Shown here: piece after piece, positions 52,650-61,590 of the stretch
Numbering within the stretch: the stretch's first letter is position 1
How the letters are laid out: every line of letters starts with the position of its first letter
DNA from: Gemmatimonas sp.
Lineage (GTDB): Bacteria > Gemmatimonadota > Gemmatimonadetes > Gemmatimonadales > Gemmatimonadaceae
DNA length: 64,000 nt
Direction of reading: 5' to 3'
Assembly (NCBI RefSeq): GCF_027531815.1
Contig: NZ_JAPZSK010000005.1
Location: forward strand, 62,001-126,000
Made by a program: the position numbers and the translations under genes
Notes under the pieces: model-generated
Databases searched by the model: none
Told to the model about the DNA's origin: nothing
Seen by the model: only the letters and a program-made list of their open reading frames with translations

Positions 52650-54581
52650 CTACCGGGCCGTAACGAGATACACGGCGGGTGGCTGCCGGCGTACCGATCG
52701 ATCGAGCTGCCGACCGATAGGATCCGGAGCTGGAGGAGAGACTGCCGACAGGGAGATCGCCTGCCCCGTATACACTCCCTGAACGATGGGGGGGCCGTTG
52801 AGGGCAAAGACATGCCGAATGGCGAAGCGCTGCCCGGCACGCAGTACCCTCGATAGATCGGGGGTGAAGCTGCCCGCCTGCGAAATGCTCCAGTGCACGA
52901 TCACTGCGCGCCCGGGAAGGCTGTCCAAGGCGATCGTCCGGGTGACGCTTACCGGCGTCGGCGCCACGGCGATGCTTCCGGTGCGATCGGCCCCGGTCTG
53001 CTGACGCCACTCGTCAAAGGTCAGCACCGTCCACCGACCACCCACCTGGAAACCAAACGGCCAGGCGCGGCTGGCCTGCACAATGTACCGGTTTTGGCTC
53101 CAGGCTTCGACCATCGGCGCTGTGATGGATGGTGCCCACACTTCGAGGATCGGTGTGCCGCGTATTGGCGCACTGAACGGCATGGCAAAGATGTTGTTGC
53201 GCACAACTGTGCCCACCCATCGACCGATTGCTGCCCGCCCCTGCAAGAGGTTGTCTTCGATTACCAGTCGACCGGTACCCGGCTCGCCGCCATCGGCGTT
53301 GATCTTGAATCCCTGGGTGTCATCGGCACTGTGCACCATGACATTGCGGAGGAATGAGAGCGCAGCGCTCTGCTGCGTCCCCCCCTGATGGAAGATATTC
53401 CACGAGTAGCCGTGAAGCGGCAGGGCAGGTGCCCCGTTATCGAACGTCACGTTGTCCGTGACATCGACGTTCTCGAGCCAGGCGCGCGAGGTGCCGCTGA
53501 TCTTGATGCCGGTGGAGAACTGATGGAACACCACGTTGCCTGCGATGCGCTTCTTCGAGGGCCGCCGGTTCTGCAGGTAGAAGCCGTGGCCGTGGGCGCG
53601 ATCAGGCCCGATCCATCCGTTGTTATAGACAATGCACCCCTCGATGACCAGATCCTCGGCAAGGACACCCGCGAACAGGGCGTTGCCAAGATCGTGGATC
53701 ACCAGCCCAAGCAGGTTAATGCGCGGGGCATTGACCTCGATGGAATGATTGATGCGCGGCAGACCGGCAGGCGTAGATCCAGGTACTGAAGTTCGCCGAG
53801 TCGGGTCGCTGGACATGAGCTCGAAATCGACGTACTTCGTGTCGCTACCTTCGATGATCAGACCGCCATCCAGAATCGGCCGCGCGGAATCTGCGCCGAT
53901 GACCACAATCGGCCGAGTGCGCGTACCCGTCAATCGGCTGCGGAACACGCCGCTATAGCGACCCGTGAGCAGCTGCACCGTATCCCCCGGCTGAATGCGC
54001 AGCGGGGCGGAGAAGGCGTGCGGCAGGCTCCAGGGTCGGGCCGCACTACCATCGTTGTCGGCGCGCCCGCTCGGGCTCACGAAATACTTCGCAGCCCTGC
54101 TGGTCACTGGTGCACCGACACCGGCCGCGCTGCCTGCGGAGACAACCACTTGAACACTATCAATACACGAACGAACGGTCCGCACGACCCACGTGGTGCC
54201 CGGTGCACTCGCCAGAAGCGACGTACCGCCCGGGAGTGCACGAAGCATGTCAGAGCGTGGGGTGAGACGAACTGAAAGCCGATCGGTGACCCCGCGTCCC
54301 GTCATCGGTTCGGCGACACCGAGTCGCAGCGTGTCACCTACCGTCGCGGCGAAGAGACGGTCGCCGCGAATACAGGCGGTGCCATCCGCGACACTGCCCT
54401 GGACGGCCGACGCCGATGAGGTACTCTCCGGTACGGTTGCCGATCCGCAAGCACCGGCCAGCAGCAGCCACATGAGAGCTGCCCCCGCCCAGCGGGGATT
54501 GGCGGGCGCCGCGTGCATTGAGTGGGAGGCACGCACCCTCGAGCGAGTCGCGATCATGTTTCGGCGGTCGGTGCTAGTCAT
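52650..54581 (-). CDS. Lipoprotein with right-handed parallel beta-helix
   Basis: The protein has about 643 residues. A lipobox near LLLAGACGS predicts a lipoprotein. The central 300 residues show the repeated coils of a right-handed beta-helix (KYFVSPSGRADNDGSAARPW, DTVQLLTGRYSG, IVVIGADSARPILDGG, NNIFAMPFSAP), as in pectate lyase-like and chondroitinase-like proteins, with several Asn/His-rich turns. It may bind or cleave the polysaccharide made here. ATG at 54581 is used; 54560 and 54518 are possible and all keep the lipobox. Confidence 0.75.
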   Translation of the reverse strand: MTSTDRRNMIATRSRVRASHSMHAAPANPRWAGAALMWLLLAGACGSATVPESTSSASAVQGSVADGTACIRGDRLFAATVGDTLRLGVAEPMTGRGVTDRLSVRLTPRSDMLRALPGGTSLLASAPGTTWVVRTVRSCIDSVQVVVSAGSAAGVGAPVTSRAAKYFVSPSGRADNDGSAARPWSLPHAFSAPLRIQPGDTVQLLTGRYSGVFRSRLTGTRTRPIVVIGADSARPILDGGLIIEGSDTKYVDFELMSSDPTRRTSVPGSTPAGLPRINHSIEVNAPRINLLGLVIHDLGNALFAGVLAEDLVIEGCIVYNNGWIGPDRAHGHGFYLQNRRPSKKRIAGNVVFHQFSTGIKISGTSRAWLENVDVTDNVTFDNGAPALPLHGYSWNIFHQGGTQQSAALSFLRNVMVHSADDTQGFKINADGGEPGTGRLVIEDNLLQGRAAIGRWVGTVVRNNIFAMPFSAPIRGTPILEVWAPSITAPMVEAWSQNRYIVQASRAWPFGFQVGGRWTVLTFDEWRQQTGADRTGSIAVAPTPVSVTRTIALDSLPGRAVIVHWSISQAGSFTPDLSRVLRAGQRFAIRHVFALNGPPIVQGVYTGQAISLSAVSPPAPDPIGRQLDRSVRRQPPAVYLVTAR

Positions 54582-54725
54582 GTCCGGTGAGTTTGGAGCA
54601 AGTGCAGCGCACGTGAGGCCTCGTTGCTTTCCATCTGTCGACAATCAAGGGCCCGGCCAGGTAACTCTCGCCTCTTAACTGTCGGCTTGCGAGGCGTCCG
54701 GCTGAAGTAGTGCTTTGCGACGCGT

Positions 54726-54746
54726 GCCAATCACGTGACGATTGGC
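54726..54746. terminator. Hairpin after the glycosyltransferase operon
   Basis: GCCAATC / GATTGGC with a seven-base loop, extended by GCGT/ACGC-like pairs. It follows the 3' end of the minus-strand operon ending at 54793. Confidence 0.6.
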
Positions 54747-54792
54747 GACGCTGCCGGTGAAGCCCACCACGGTTGGGGGACGGGTTCCGGCG

Positions 54793-56433
54793 TCAGGTTC
54801 GACCGTGAATCTGGGGTATCTCGAAGTCCTCGAGCGAAGGGTGTGTGACCGCCATCACACGCGCCCGCGCGACTGCCTGCTCCTGCCAACGCCACTCCGG
54901 CCAAAGGGTCAGTACCCCGACCGTCAGCCTGGCAACCCGCGCGAGTCGGCCACCCTCCATGCGCAGCCCGCTGAACAGCCGTACGAGCCGTACTTCCCGC
55001 ATCGACCACTCGCCGAAGTAACGCAAACAGATATACAGCTCGGTTGCCACCACCGGATGTCGGCCCAGGATGCGCTGCCGGGCGCTGGCGCGCGTCACCG
55101 CGCGGGCCTTGTGCACCCGCAGCCCGCCCCGCGGCGCGTGGTGGTGGTGCAGGCTGTTGGCGCCGTCCAGCAGCATCAGCGCCCCGGCACGCTGCAGGCG
55201 CAGCCCAAGGTCACCATCGGCACGACTCCCGCCGTCGAACGCCAGATCGAAGCCCCGCACATTACGCAACAGCGCGGTGCGGACGAGCGAATTGCCCCCC
55301 ATGAGCACCGGACTCAAACGCCACCCGCGTTGCGCCTCCGGCAATGGCGTCACCCCATCCTCGGTGGCCACGCCCACGCTCACGTCGGCGCCCGTCGCCT
55401 CGCACAACGCCACATGCTGCGCGATGAGCGTGGGCGGAAAGTCGATGTCGTCGTCGAGCAGCAGCGTCCAGTCGGCTCGCACCTGGTGAATGCCCGCATT
55501 GCGCGCCGAGCTCTGCCCCGCCGCGTCCAGTCGCACCACGTGCAGCGGCAGCTCCGGAAAGTCCGCTTCGAGCTGATGATCGCGCGACGCCGCCGGTGTC
55601 TGATCCACCACGATAATCTGCGTCGGTCGATGCGTCTGCGCACGCAACTGCTCGAGGGCCGCTCGCAGGTACGGCACACGGTCGACGGTGGGAATGAGTA
55701 CGGCCACCGTGGCCTCTGACCGTGCCTGAGGGACCATCGTGCGGCGCAGTACCGGCGTAATGGGACGGCAACGGTGACGCCGAGCCGCCATCACTGCCCT
55801 GGCCACTTCCCCGAGGGGAAACATGCCGGACGAAACAAGGCGGCCGGCCACGTACCACATCCAGAGGTCACCGACGTACCGCCGCGTGAAGTGCAACTGG
55901 TCCACGGCGGAGATCGGGGCCGGAATGGGACGATCCCCGTCGTGTTCACTGAGGGCACGAACGATCACGCCGCCGTGAAACCACTCCCAGCCAAGCGCCG
56001 AGGCCGCGGCCTGCACCCCCTCGAAGGCCGCGCAGGGAGCCGGCGCGCTCTCGAGAACGCCCATGGCCACCAAACAGCCATCCAGCAGCAGCTCCGCCGA
56101 AGAATGTGGTGCCACACCGTCCGGGAGCACCAGCGGCAGGTAGGCGGGCTGGGTGAATCGCAGACACGGCATCCCGGCCGCGTACACACCGCTCCCGTGA
56201 TGCAGCACCTCGGCACGTGCGCGGTGCAAATGCGCCTGTACCTGCGCCACCTCGGGGAGCGGCTCACCCACGCGCCGGAAGAGCAGCAGCGCGGACCGGT
56301 TTGCCGTCACGAACGCCGGCCATTGCGCCGCCAGCTCCGCGCCGCGGTGCATGGGTGCACCAACGGGCTGCCAACCGTTCACTGTGGCCGCATAGGCCTG
56401 AAAGGCCATCGTACCGACCAACGCCCCCGTCAT
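54793..56433 (-). CDS. GT2-family glycosyltransferase with an extra N-terminal domain
   Basis: The protein has 546 residues. The C-terminal half (about residues 255-500) is a GT-A/GT2 domain: VAVLIPTVDRVPYLRAAL, LLLDDDIDFPPTL for the DxD site, and GGSRADGDLGLRLQRAG. The first 240 residues form a separate domain (WPAFVTANRSALLLFRRVG, LPLVLPDGVAPHSSAELLL, AAASALGWEWFHGGVIVRA) that I do not recognise. Last gene of a long coupled minus-strand operon; its ATG overlaps the preceding stop by four bases. Confidence 0.82.
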   Translation of the reverse strand: MTGALVGTMAFQAYAATVNGWQPVGAPMHRGAELAAQWPAFVTANRSALLLFRRVGEPLPEVAQVQAHLHRARAEVLHHGSGVYAAGMPCLRFTQPAYLPLVLPDGVAPHSSAELLLDGCLVAMGVLESAPAPCAAFEGVQAAASALGWEWFHGGVIVRALSEHDGDRPIPAPISAVDQLHFTRRYVGDLWMWYVAGRLVSSGMFPLGEVARAVMAARRHRCRPITPVLRRTMVPQARSEATVAVLIPTVDRVPYLRAALEQLRAQTHRPTQIIVVDQTPAASRDHQLEADFPELPLHVVRLDAAGQSSARNAGIHQVRADWTLLLDDDIDFPPTLIAQHVALCEATGADVSVGVATEDGVTPLPEAQRGWRLSPVLMGGNSLVRTALLRNVRGFDLAFDGGSRADGDLGLRLQRAGALMLLDGANSLHHHHAPRGGLRVHKARAVTRASARQRILGRHPVVATELYICLRYFGEWSMREVRLVRLFSGLRMEGGRLARVARLTVGVLTLWPEWRWQEQAVARARVMAVTHPSLEDFEIPQIHGRT

Positions 56434-57479
56434 CGACTGAGCCCGAGATCGACGCGTGGCTGATGCACGCCGCCGCGCAGCAGCAGGCGCAAGGCACCGT
56501 ACAGCCACCCCGCCCCATACATGACGTGCATCACCGGCACGGCCAGGGCAAAGCCCGCTGCAGCGCCCGCGCCGTTACGCGCCACCAGGCGCAGCGCCTG
56601 CGACCCGATGGCCAGCGCATAGACCACCACGAGCGTCATCAGCGGCCACGCCGGCCACCGTGGGAGCAGGGCCAGCACCGCGAGCCCGAGCAGCGACAGC
56701 ACGAACGCCGGTGGCACCAGCTGACGCACGGTCGGCAGGCTCCCCACCTTCGCCGCAGCGAGCGGCTTGTACACACCGTACTGCCAGAACATGCGGCGAA
56801 GCTGGCCAAAGCTCCCGCGCGCCACGTAGTCCACTTCAACGTCGGGAACGAGCAGGATACGCCCGCCCGCGCGACGCAGGCGATGATTGAACTCGTCGTC
56901 CTGATTCCGCAGCAGTTCCTCGTCGAACAGGCCAATGCGATCGAAGAGCTCCCGCCGGTAGCAGCCGAAGGGGACGGTGTCCGCCCAGCGTGGTGTGGTC
57001 GGCCTGAGACGGAAGAGCGCGTTCCCCACCCCCAGCGGATGACCCAGCGCGAGCGCGATGCCGCGCGCGGTCCCGCTGCCATTGGCGGGGATGGTGCGGC
57101 AGTGCCCCCCAACGTTGTCGGCCCCGTGCTCCTGCAGGGCAGCGATGAGCGTGGCGCAGTAGTGCGGTGGATATGTGGCGTGGGCACCAATGGGCAGGAT
57201 GATGCTGCCCCGCGCCGCCAATATGCCCGTGTTGAAGGCCGCCGGCGTCGTTCGTCGCACGTTGTCCACCAGTCGCAGGTCGGGTACGGTGTCCGCCAGC
57301 CGCTGCACGATCTCGCGCGTCCCATCGTCGCTCAGGCCGTCCACCACCAGAATCTCCAGCTGGGGGTAGTGCAGCCGGTTGTTCACGAGGGACATGACAC
57401 AGCGCTCGATGTACGATGCCTCGTTACGGCAGAGCACCACACAAGTGGCCAACGGGTTCATGCCGGGAAGGTGCGTCAT
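56430..57479 (-). CDS. GT2-family glycosyltransferase with C-terminal membrane helices
   Basis: The protein has 349 residues. It has LCRNEASYIERCVMSLV, the donor strand LEILVVDGLSDDGT, a RNQDDEFNHRLRRAG motif and hydrophobic C-terminal segments, as in ExoA-like succinoglycan transferases. Coupled by four-base overlaps on both sides. Confidence 0.9.
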   Translation of the reverse strand: MTHLPGMNPLATCVVLCRNEASYIERCVMSLVNNRLHYPQLEILVVDGLSDDGTREIVQRLADTVPDLRLVDNVRRTTPAAFNTGILAARGSIILPIGAHATYPPHYCATLIAALQEHGADNVGGHCRTIPANGSGTARGIALALGHPLGVGNALFRLRPTTPRWADTVPFGCYRRELFDRIGLFDEELLRNQDDEFNHRLRRAGGRILLVPDVEVDYVARGSFGQLRRMFWQYGVYKPLAAAKVGSLPTVRQLVPPAFVLSLLGLAVLALLPRWPAWPLMTLVVVYALAIGSQALRLVARNGAGAAAGFALAVPVMHVMYGAGWLYGALRLLLRGGVHQPRVDLGLSR

Positions 57480-58525
57480 GCGGAGGGCGCGGCAATCTCG
57501 CGCAGCAGGGTGGACCAGCGTGCATGCACCATGGGCCAGTCGTACGCCTGGGCAATTTCCCGACCCGACACGGACGCGGCGGCGACAGCATCGGGCTGCT
57601 GCAGCAGTAACGCGACCGCGCCAGCCAGGGCCTCCGCCGATCCACAGGGCACCGGCGCCGGACCATGATACGTGGCAAGCAGGTCGGGAATGCCGCCGGC
57701 GTTCGTGGTCACCACCGGGAGCCCGCAGGCCATCGCCTCCACGAGGGACACCGGCGCGTTGTCCACGTCGGTGGTGTTGAGGAGTAGGTCGGCCTTGTCC
57801 ATCCAACCGGGGATCTCTGCCTTGCCCACCGCACCGACCAGGTGAATGTGCCGGGCCAGTCCCAACTTGGCGATGAGGGCCGTCAGTGTACCGTGCATGC
57901 CGTGCTTGTCCGGTCCGACCATGGTGAGCGTGGCGGGAATGCCCTGCGCATGGAGTAGCTGTACCACCTGCACCGCCAGCTCCGGCCGGTAGATGGGATG
58001 CAGCGCACGCACCCAGAGCATGTGGGCACCGGTCTGTGCACGCTGCCGCCAGCGGTACCTGCTGAGTTCGATGCCGTTGGGGATCACCTGTGGCGCAACC
58101 CACCGGCTGGCCACCGTACGGGCCAGCCATGTCGAGGGAGAAACGGTGGCGCGCGCCTGCTGCAACAGGGCCCCGAGGGCACCGGGCACACGCTCGGCGA
58201 TCTGGGGCAGCCCCCCGCCGTGCAGATAGGCGACATACGGGATCCCTCGCGCCGCGCACACCTTGCCCACAAGGTGTGCCCAGTGAAACGCACGCCCGCC
58301 AAAGACATCGAGCACCACGATGGTGGCGCCCCGGCGCGCACGCACGGCGGCTGCCAGCTGTTCCACGAGGCGGCCCACACCCGTTGCCCGGCTCGACACC
58401 ACATCCACCGTCCACTCCTGCTGCGCCAATTGCTGGGCGAGCTCTCGTGACGCGGCGATGTTGCTGCCGGCGGAGCGAGGGTGGGCGCCCACGAAAAGCA
58501 GCCGAGGCAGTGCGTGTCGTATCAC
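57476..58525 (-). CDS. GT4-family glycosyltransferase
   Basis: The protein has 349 residues. LLFVGAHPRSAGSNIAASREL starts the GT-B fold; HLVGAVGKAEIPGWMDKADL and NAPVSLVEAMACGLPVVTT are the C-terminal signatures. The GTG start at 58525 overlaps the stop of the acetyltransferase gene as GTGA. Confidence 0.9.
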   Translation of the reverse strand: MIRHALPRLLFVGAHPRSAGSNIAASRELAQQLAQQEWTVDVVSSRATGVGRLVEQLAAAVRARRGATIVVLDVFGGRAFHWAHLVGKVCAARGIPYVAYLHGGGLPQIAERVPGALGALLQQARATVSPSTWLARTVASRWVAPQVIPNGIELSRYRWRQRAQTGAHMLWVRALHPIYRPELAVQVVQLLHAQGIPATLTMVGPDKHGMHGTLTALIAKLGLARHIHLVGAVGKAEIPGWMDKADLLLNTTDVDNAPVSLVEAMACGLPVVTTNAGGIPDLLATYHGPAPVPCGSAEALAGAVALLLQQPDAVAAASVSGREIAQAYDWPMVHARWSTLLREIAAPSA

Positions 58526-59187
58526 GGCCGGTGCTCCAACGGGAGGCGCATGTTGCCGGTCCACGGATGTGCGCCATCGCGTTGCCAGCCGCGCTTTTCG
58601 TAGAAGGCGATGGCGCGCGGGTTGTCGGTGTTCACGTGCAGGTTCATGGCGCGGAAACCAGCGGCCATGGCGGCGCCCTCCAATTCCTGCATAAGCTGCG
58701 CGGCCACCCCGCTCCCGTGTCTATTTGGTGCAACGGCGAGGGCCAGCACGCCGAAACTGGGTTCGTGCGCTGGTCCGGGCCGGGAGGGGGCCACGCGCCG
58801 AAACCAGACGCCAACGACGGCGCACGTGACGGCCCGCAGCTTCGCCAGCACCCGACGATCGCCCAGCAGTTGCGGGTTTCTGGCGAGCGCCAGCAACAGG
58901 GTACCGGCGTACGCCTTCACAAAGCCGGAGGTGGCGCCGTGATAGCGCCCGCCAATCACGAATCCGGCCAGCCCATTCCGGTCGCCCACCACCGCCGCCC
59001 GAAAGGCACGTGCCGTGGCCCCGCAGCGCAGCTGCCACGCGTAGTAGGCACGCACCACATCAACGCCCAGGCGGCTCATCAGCTGCTCGGGGAAGGCGCT
59101 GATGTGCAGCTGGGCAACGGCCTCCAGATCGGCCTCCTGCATGAGCCGCACGGCCATGGTGGCGTTGGGGGGCTCCATCTGCTGCAT
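58522..59187 (-). CDS. GNAT-family N-acetyltransferase
   Basis: The protein has 221 residues. The GNAT core is visible at LAVAPNRHGSGVAAQLMQEL (acetyl-CoA loop, R-x-x-G-x-G/A-like) and MNLHVNTDNPRAIAFYEKRGW. It probably acetylates an amino sugar or amino group for the polymer. ATG at 59187 chosen; the sequence upstream belongs to the neighbouring gene. Confidence 0.85.
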   Translation of the reverse strand: MQQMEPPNATMAVRLMQEADLEAVAQLHISAFPEQLMSRLGVDVVRAYYAWQLRCGATARAFRAAVVGDRNGLAGFVIGGRYHGATSGFVKAYAGTLLLALARNPQLLGDRRVLAKLRAVTCAVVGVWFRRVAPSRPGPAHEPSFGVLALAVAPNRHGSGVAAQLMQELEGAAMAAGFRAMNLHVNTDNPRAIAFYEKRGWQRDGAHPWTGNMRLPLEHRP

Positions 59188-59200
59188 GCGCTCGCCGCCC

Positions 59201-60433
59201 TCAGCGAGCCAACGGGGAGAGCCCAAGCTCCCCGTAGAACTGTTCCCATCGATCGATCTGTCGCTCGATGCGGAAGTTGCTGGCGACGCGCGCCCTCCCC
59301 TCCTGGCCCATGCGGCCACGACGCGGGGCATCACGCAGCAGTTCCTCCATGGCGTTAGCCAGGGCAGGCGCGTCGTACGTCGGCACCACCAGCCCCGTTT
59401 CCCCGTGCGCCACGTTTTCGGCCAACCCGTCGGCATTGGTCACCACCACCGGGCACCCCACAGCCTGCGCCTCGAGGACCGCGTTGCAGAACCCCTCCGA
59501 CACCGCCGCGTGCAGAAACAGGTCGGCCGCACGCAGTTCGTCGCGTACCGCCTCGCGGCCGAGCTTGCCGAGCAACGTGACCCGGTCGCCCAACCCCGCC
59601 TGATCTACCGCCACGCTGATGGCGACAACGTGGCCGCCATCGCCAACGATGCGATACTCCACATCCCAGCCGCGAGCAACCAACTGGCGAATCGCTTCAA
59701 TGGCATGCTCGTAGCCCTTTTTCCACTCGAGGCGCCCCACAGCGAGGATGCGCAAGCGACGCGTGCCCGTATGCACCGGGCGTACCTCATCACCTGGGCA
59801 GAAGAAGTCCACGTCGATGGCGGGCGGGATAACAGCAAAGCGCGCATCGGGGGGGCACCCGCGGGCGATGGCGCGCCTCTTTATGTCTTCACCAAGCACA
59901 TGCACCCCCCGTGCGCCACGGCACACGTCGCCATAAATGGCGCCGTCACGCAAGCGATGGAAGTTCACGTCGTAGCCGCGAAAGCTGAGCGAGTACGGCA
60001 TGTCGTTGGCCACGAGCGTGTGCGCCCGCCCAAGCGCCAGCGTGCCGAACTCGAAGTGCACGAGCGAGGGTGCGAGTCGCACCAGCGGGCTGTCGAGAAT
60101 GCAGCTGGTGGGAGTACCGGGCCTCGGTGCCCGCAGTGCCCGCCGCCAGTGACTGGCCGTACGCCACGGCGCTGCCGCCGCCGCACCGGCTACGGCCGTG
60201 GCAGCGCGCAACGCTCCCACAGGCGTGCGTTCGAGACGCGGCTCGGCGTGCACGCGTCCCTCCGCGAACATGCGCTGAACGGACGCACCGAAGCGGTGGG
60301 CATTTTCCGGGAGCAAATCACGGCAGACCACATGCACATCCCACCCACGCTCCAGCAGCCCCGCCACCTTCGAGGCAATGAAGGTCTCGGAGAGCTGCGG
60401 AAACGCGGGCACCACCAGCACGAGCCTGCTCAA
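59201..60433 (-). CDS. GT4-family glycosyltransferase (paralogue of the enzyme at 60430)
   Basis: The protein has 410 residues with VVPAFPQLSETFIASKVAGL, AVGRLEWKKGYEHAIEAI, YRIVGDGG and EGFCNAVLEAQAVGCPVVVT. The most likely start is TTG at 60433, which overlaps the previous stop as TTGA; a GTG at 60421 is the alternative. Its C-terminal half closely resembles the next enzyme, suggesting duplication. Confidence 0.85.
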   Translation of the reverse strand: MSRLVLVVPAFPQLSETFIASKVAGLLERGWDVHVVCRDLLPENAHRFGASVQRMFAEGRVHAEPRLERTPVGALRAATAVAGAAAAAPWRTASHWRRALRAPRPGTPTSCILDSPLVRLAPSLVHFEFGTLALGRAHTLVANDMPYSLSFRGYDVNFHRLRDGAIYGDVCRGARGVHVLGEDIKRRAIARGCPPDARFAVIPPAIDVDFFCPGDEVRPVHTGTRRLRILAVGRLEWKKGYEHAIEAIRQLVARGWDVEYRIVGDGGHVVAISVAVDQAGLGDRVTLLGKLGREAVRDELRAADLFLHAAVSEGFCNAVLEAQAVGCPVVVTNADGLAENVAHGETGLVVPTYDAPALANAMEELLRDAPRRGRMGQEGRARVASNFRIERQIDRWEQFYGELGLSPLAR

Positions 60434-61590
60434 CCTGCCACCGCCGCTTCCTCGTAGAAGCGCTTCCAGCTTTTAGCCTGCTGCGACAGCGAGAACTCCC
60501 GCTCGACACGCTCACGCGCGGCCTTGCCCATGCGACCGGCAAGTGAGCGGTCGCGCGCAATGCATACAATGGCGTTTGCCATGGCCGCCGGGTCACGTAC
60601 CGCCACCACGAACCCTTCTATCCCATCGGCTACCGCTTCGCGCATGCCGCCGGCGTCGGTCACGATGGCCGGCAGGCCGCTGGCCATGCCTTCCAGCACG
60701 GCGTTCGCAATGCCTTCGTCGATACTGGCCAGGAGGATGGCATCGCTCTCGACAAGAATGCCCGCTACATCGCGGGAGGGTATCGCCCCCTCCAGCGTGA
60801 CGACCCCCTCAAGCCCAAGCTCGCGGATGGCGAACTGCAGCCGCTCCCGTTCGTCTCCGTCACCCACAATGCGGTAGTGCACCTTCACCCCAGCACGAAC
60901 CGCCTGTGCAACGGCCACGATTGCGAACTCGTACCCCTTGTGCCAGATCAGCGATCCGACGGACACCAGGCGCAACGGAGTTCCCGTCCGCTGTGGCCGT
61001 GCGTGCGCATAGCTCTCGGGGGCCACGGCCGGTCGAATGATGCGCGACTTGGCTGCATCGAGACCGAATGCACCAGCAGCGCGGCAGATATCCGCCGACA
61101 CACAGTGTACCAACCGCGCGGCTGCAAGAGTTTGCGCGATCGACTGCGCCAGCGACTGCCTTCGTGGATCCTTAGGCGCAGTCTTGAGCTGCGACCCCCG
61201 CAGGCTCACCGTGACTGCAGCCGTGGTTCCGTTCCGCAGCGCTCGGAATGAATCGGCGCTCAACACCCACTCGAAGTGGATGACCTGAACGTTGGCCAGC
61301 GCACGGAGAGTCAACATTCGCGCTATGGCCCGAGGAATACCCGACAGGTGGTCGGCCCGCACCACTGCCGCACCGCCCACGAGGGCGCGCAGATACGCCA
61401 ACGCGCGCCGACGTACGTCGCCCAGTGTCGCCGACAGGAGAGGCCGCCACTCCACGCCATCGCGGCGAAAGGTGCGACTCACGGTGCGCGAGTAGACCGT
61501 AAGCTGCACGCCTTCCCGAGCCAACCAGGTGAACTTGCGGTCGAGAAAGGTTTCCGGAGGGTAGCGAACGTCAATCACGGCCACCTTCAC
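60430..61590 (-). CDS. GT4-family glycosyltransferase
   Basis: The protein has 386 residues with VIDVRYPPETFLDRKFTWLA, SVGSLIWHKGYEFAIVAVA, YRIVGDGDERERL and EGIANAVLEGMASGLPAIVT. GTG at 61590 overlaps the ABC gene stop as GTGA. Confidence 0.9.
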   Translation of the reverse strand: MKVAVIDVRYPPETFLDRKFTWLAREGVQLTVYSRTVSRTFRRDGVEWRPLLSATLGDVRRRALAYLRALVGGAAVVRADHLSGIPRAIARMLTLRALANVQVIHFEWVLSADSFRALRNGTTAAVTVSLRGSQLKTAPKDPRRQSLAQSIAQTLAAARLVHCVSADICRAAGAFGLDAAKSRIIRPAVAPESYAHARPQRTGTPLRLVSVGSLIWHKGYEFAIVAVAQAVRAGVKVHYRIVGDGDERERLQFAIRELGLEGVVTLEGAIPSRDVAGILVESDAILLASIDEGIANAVLEGMASGLPAIVTDAGGMREAVADGIEGFVVAVRDPAAMANAIVCIARDRSLAGRMGKAARERVEREFSLSQQAKSWKRFYEEAAVAG

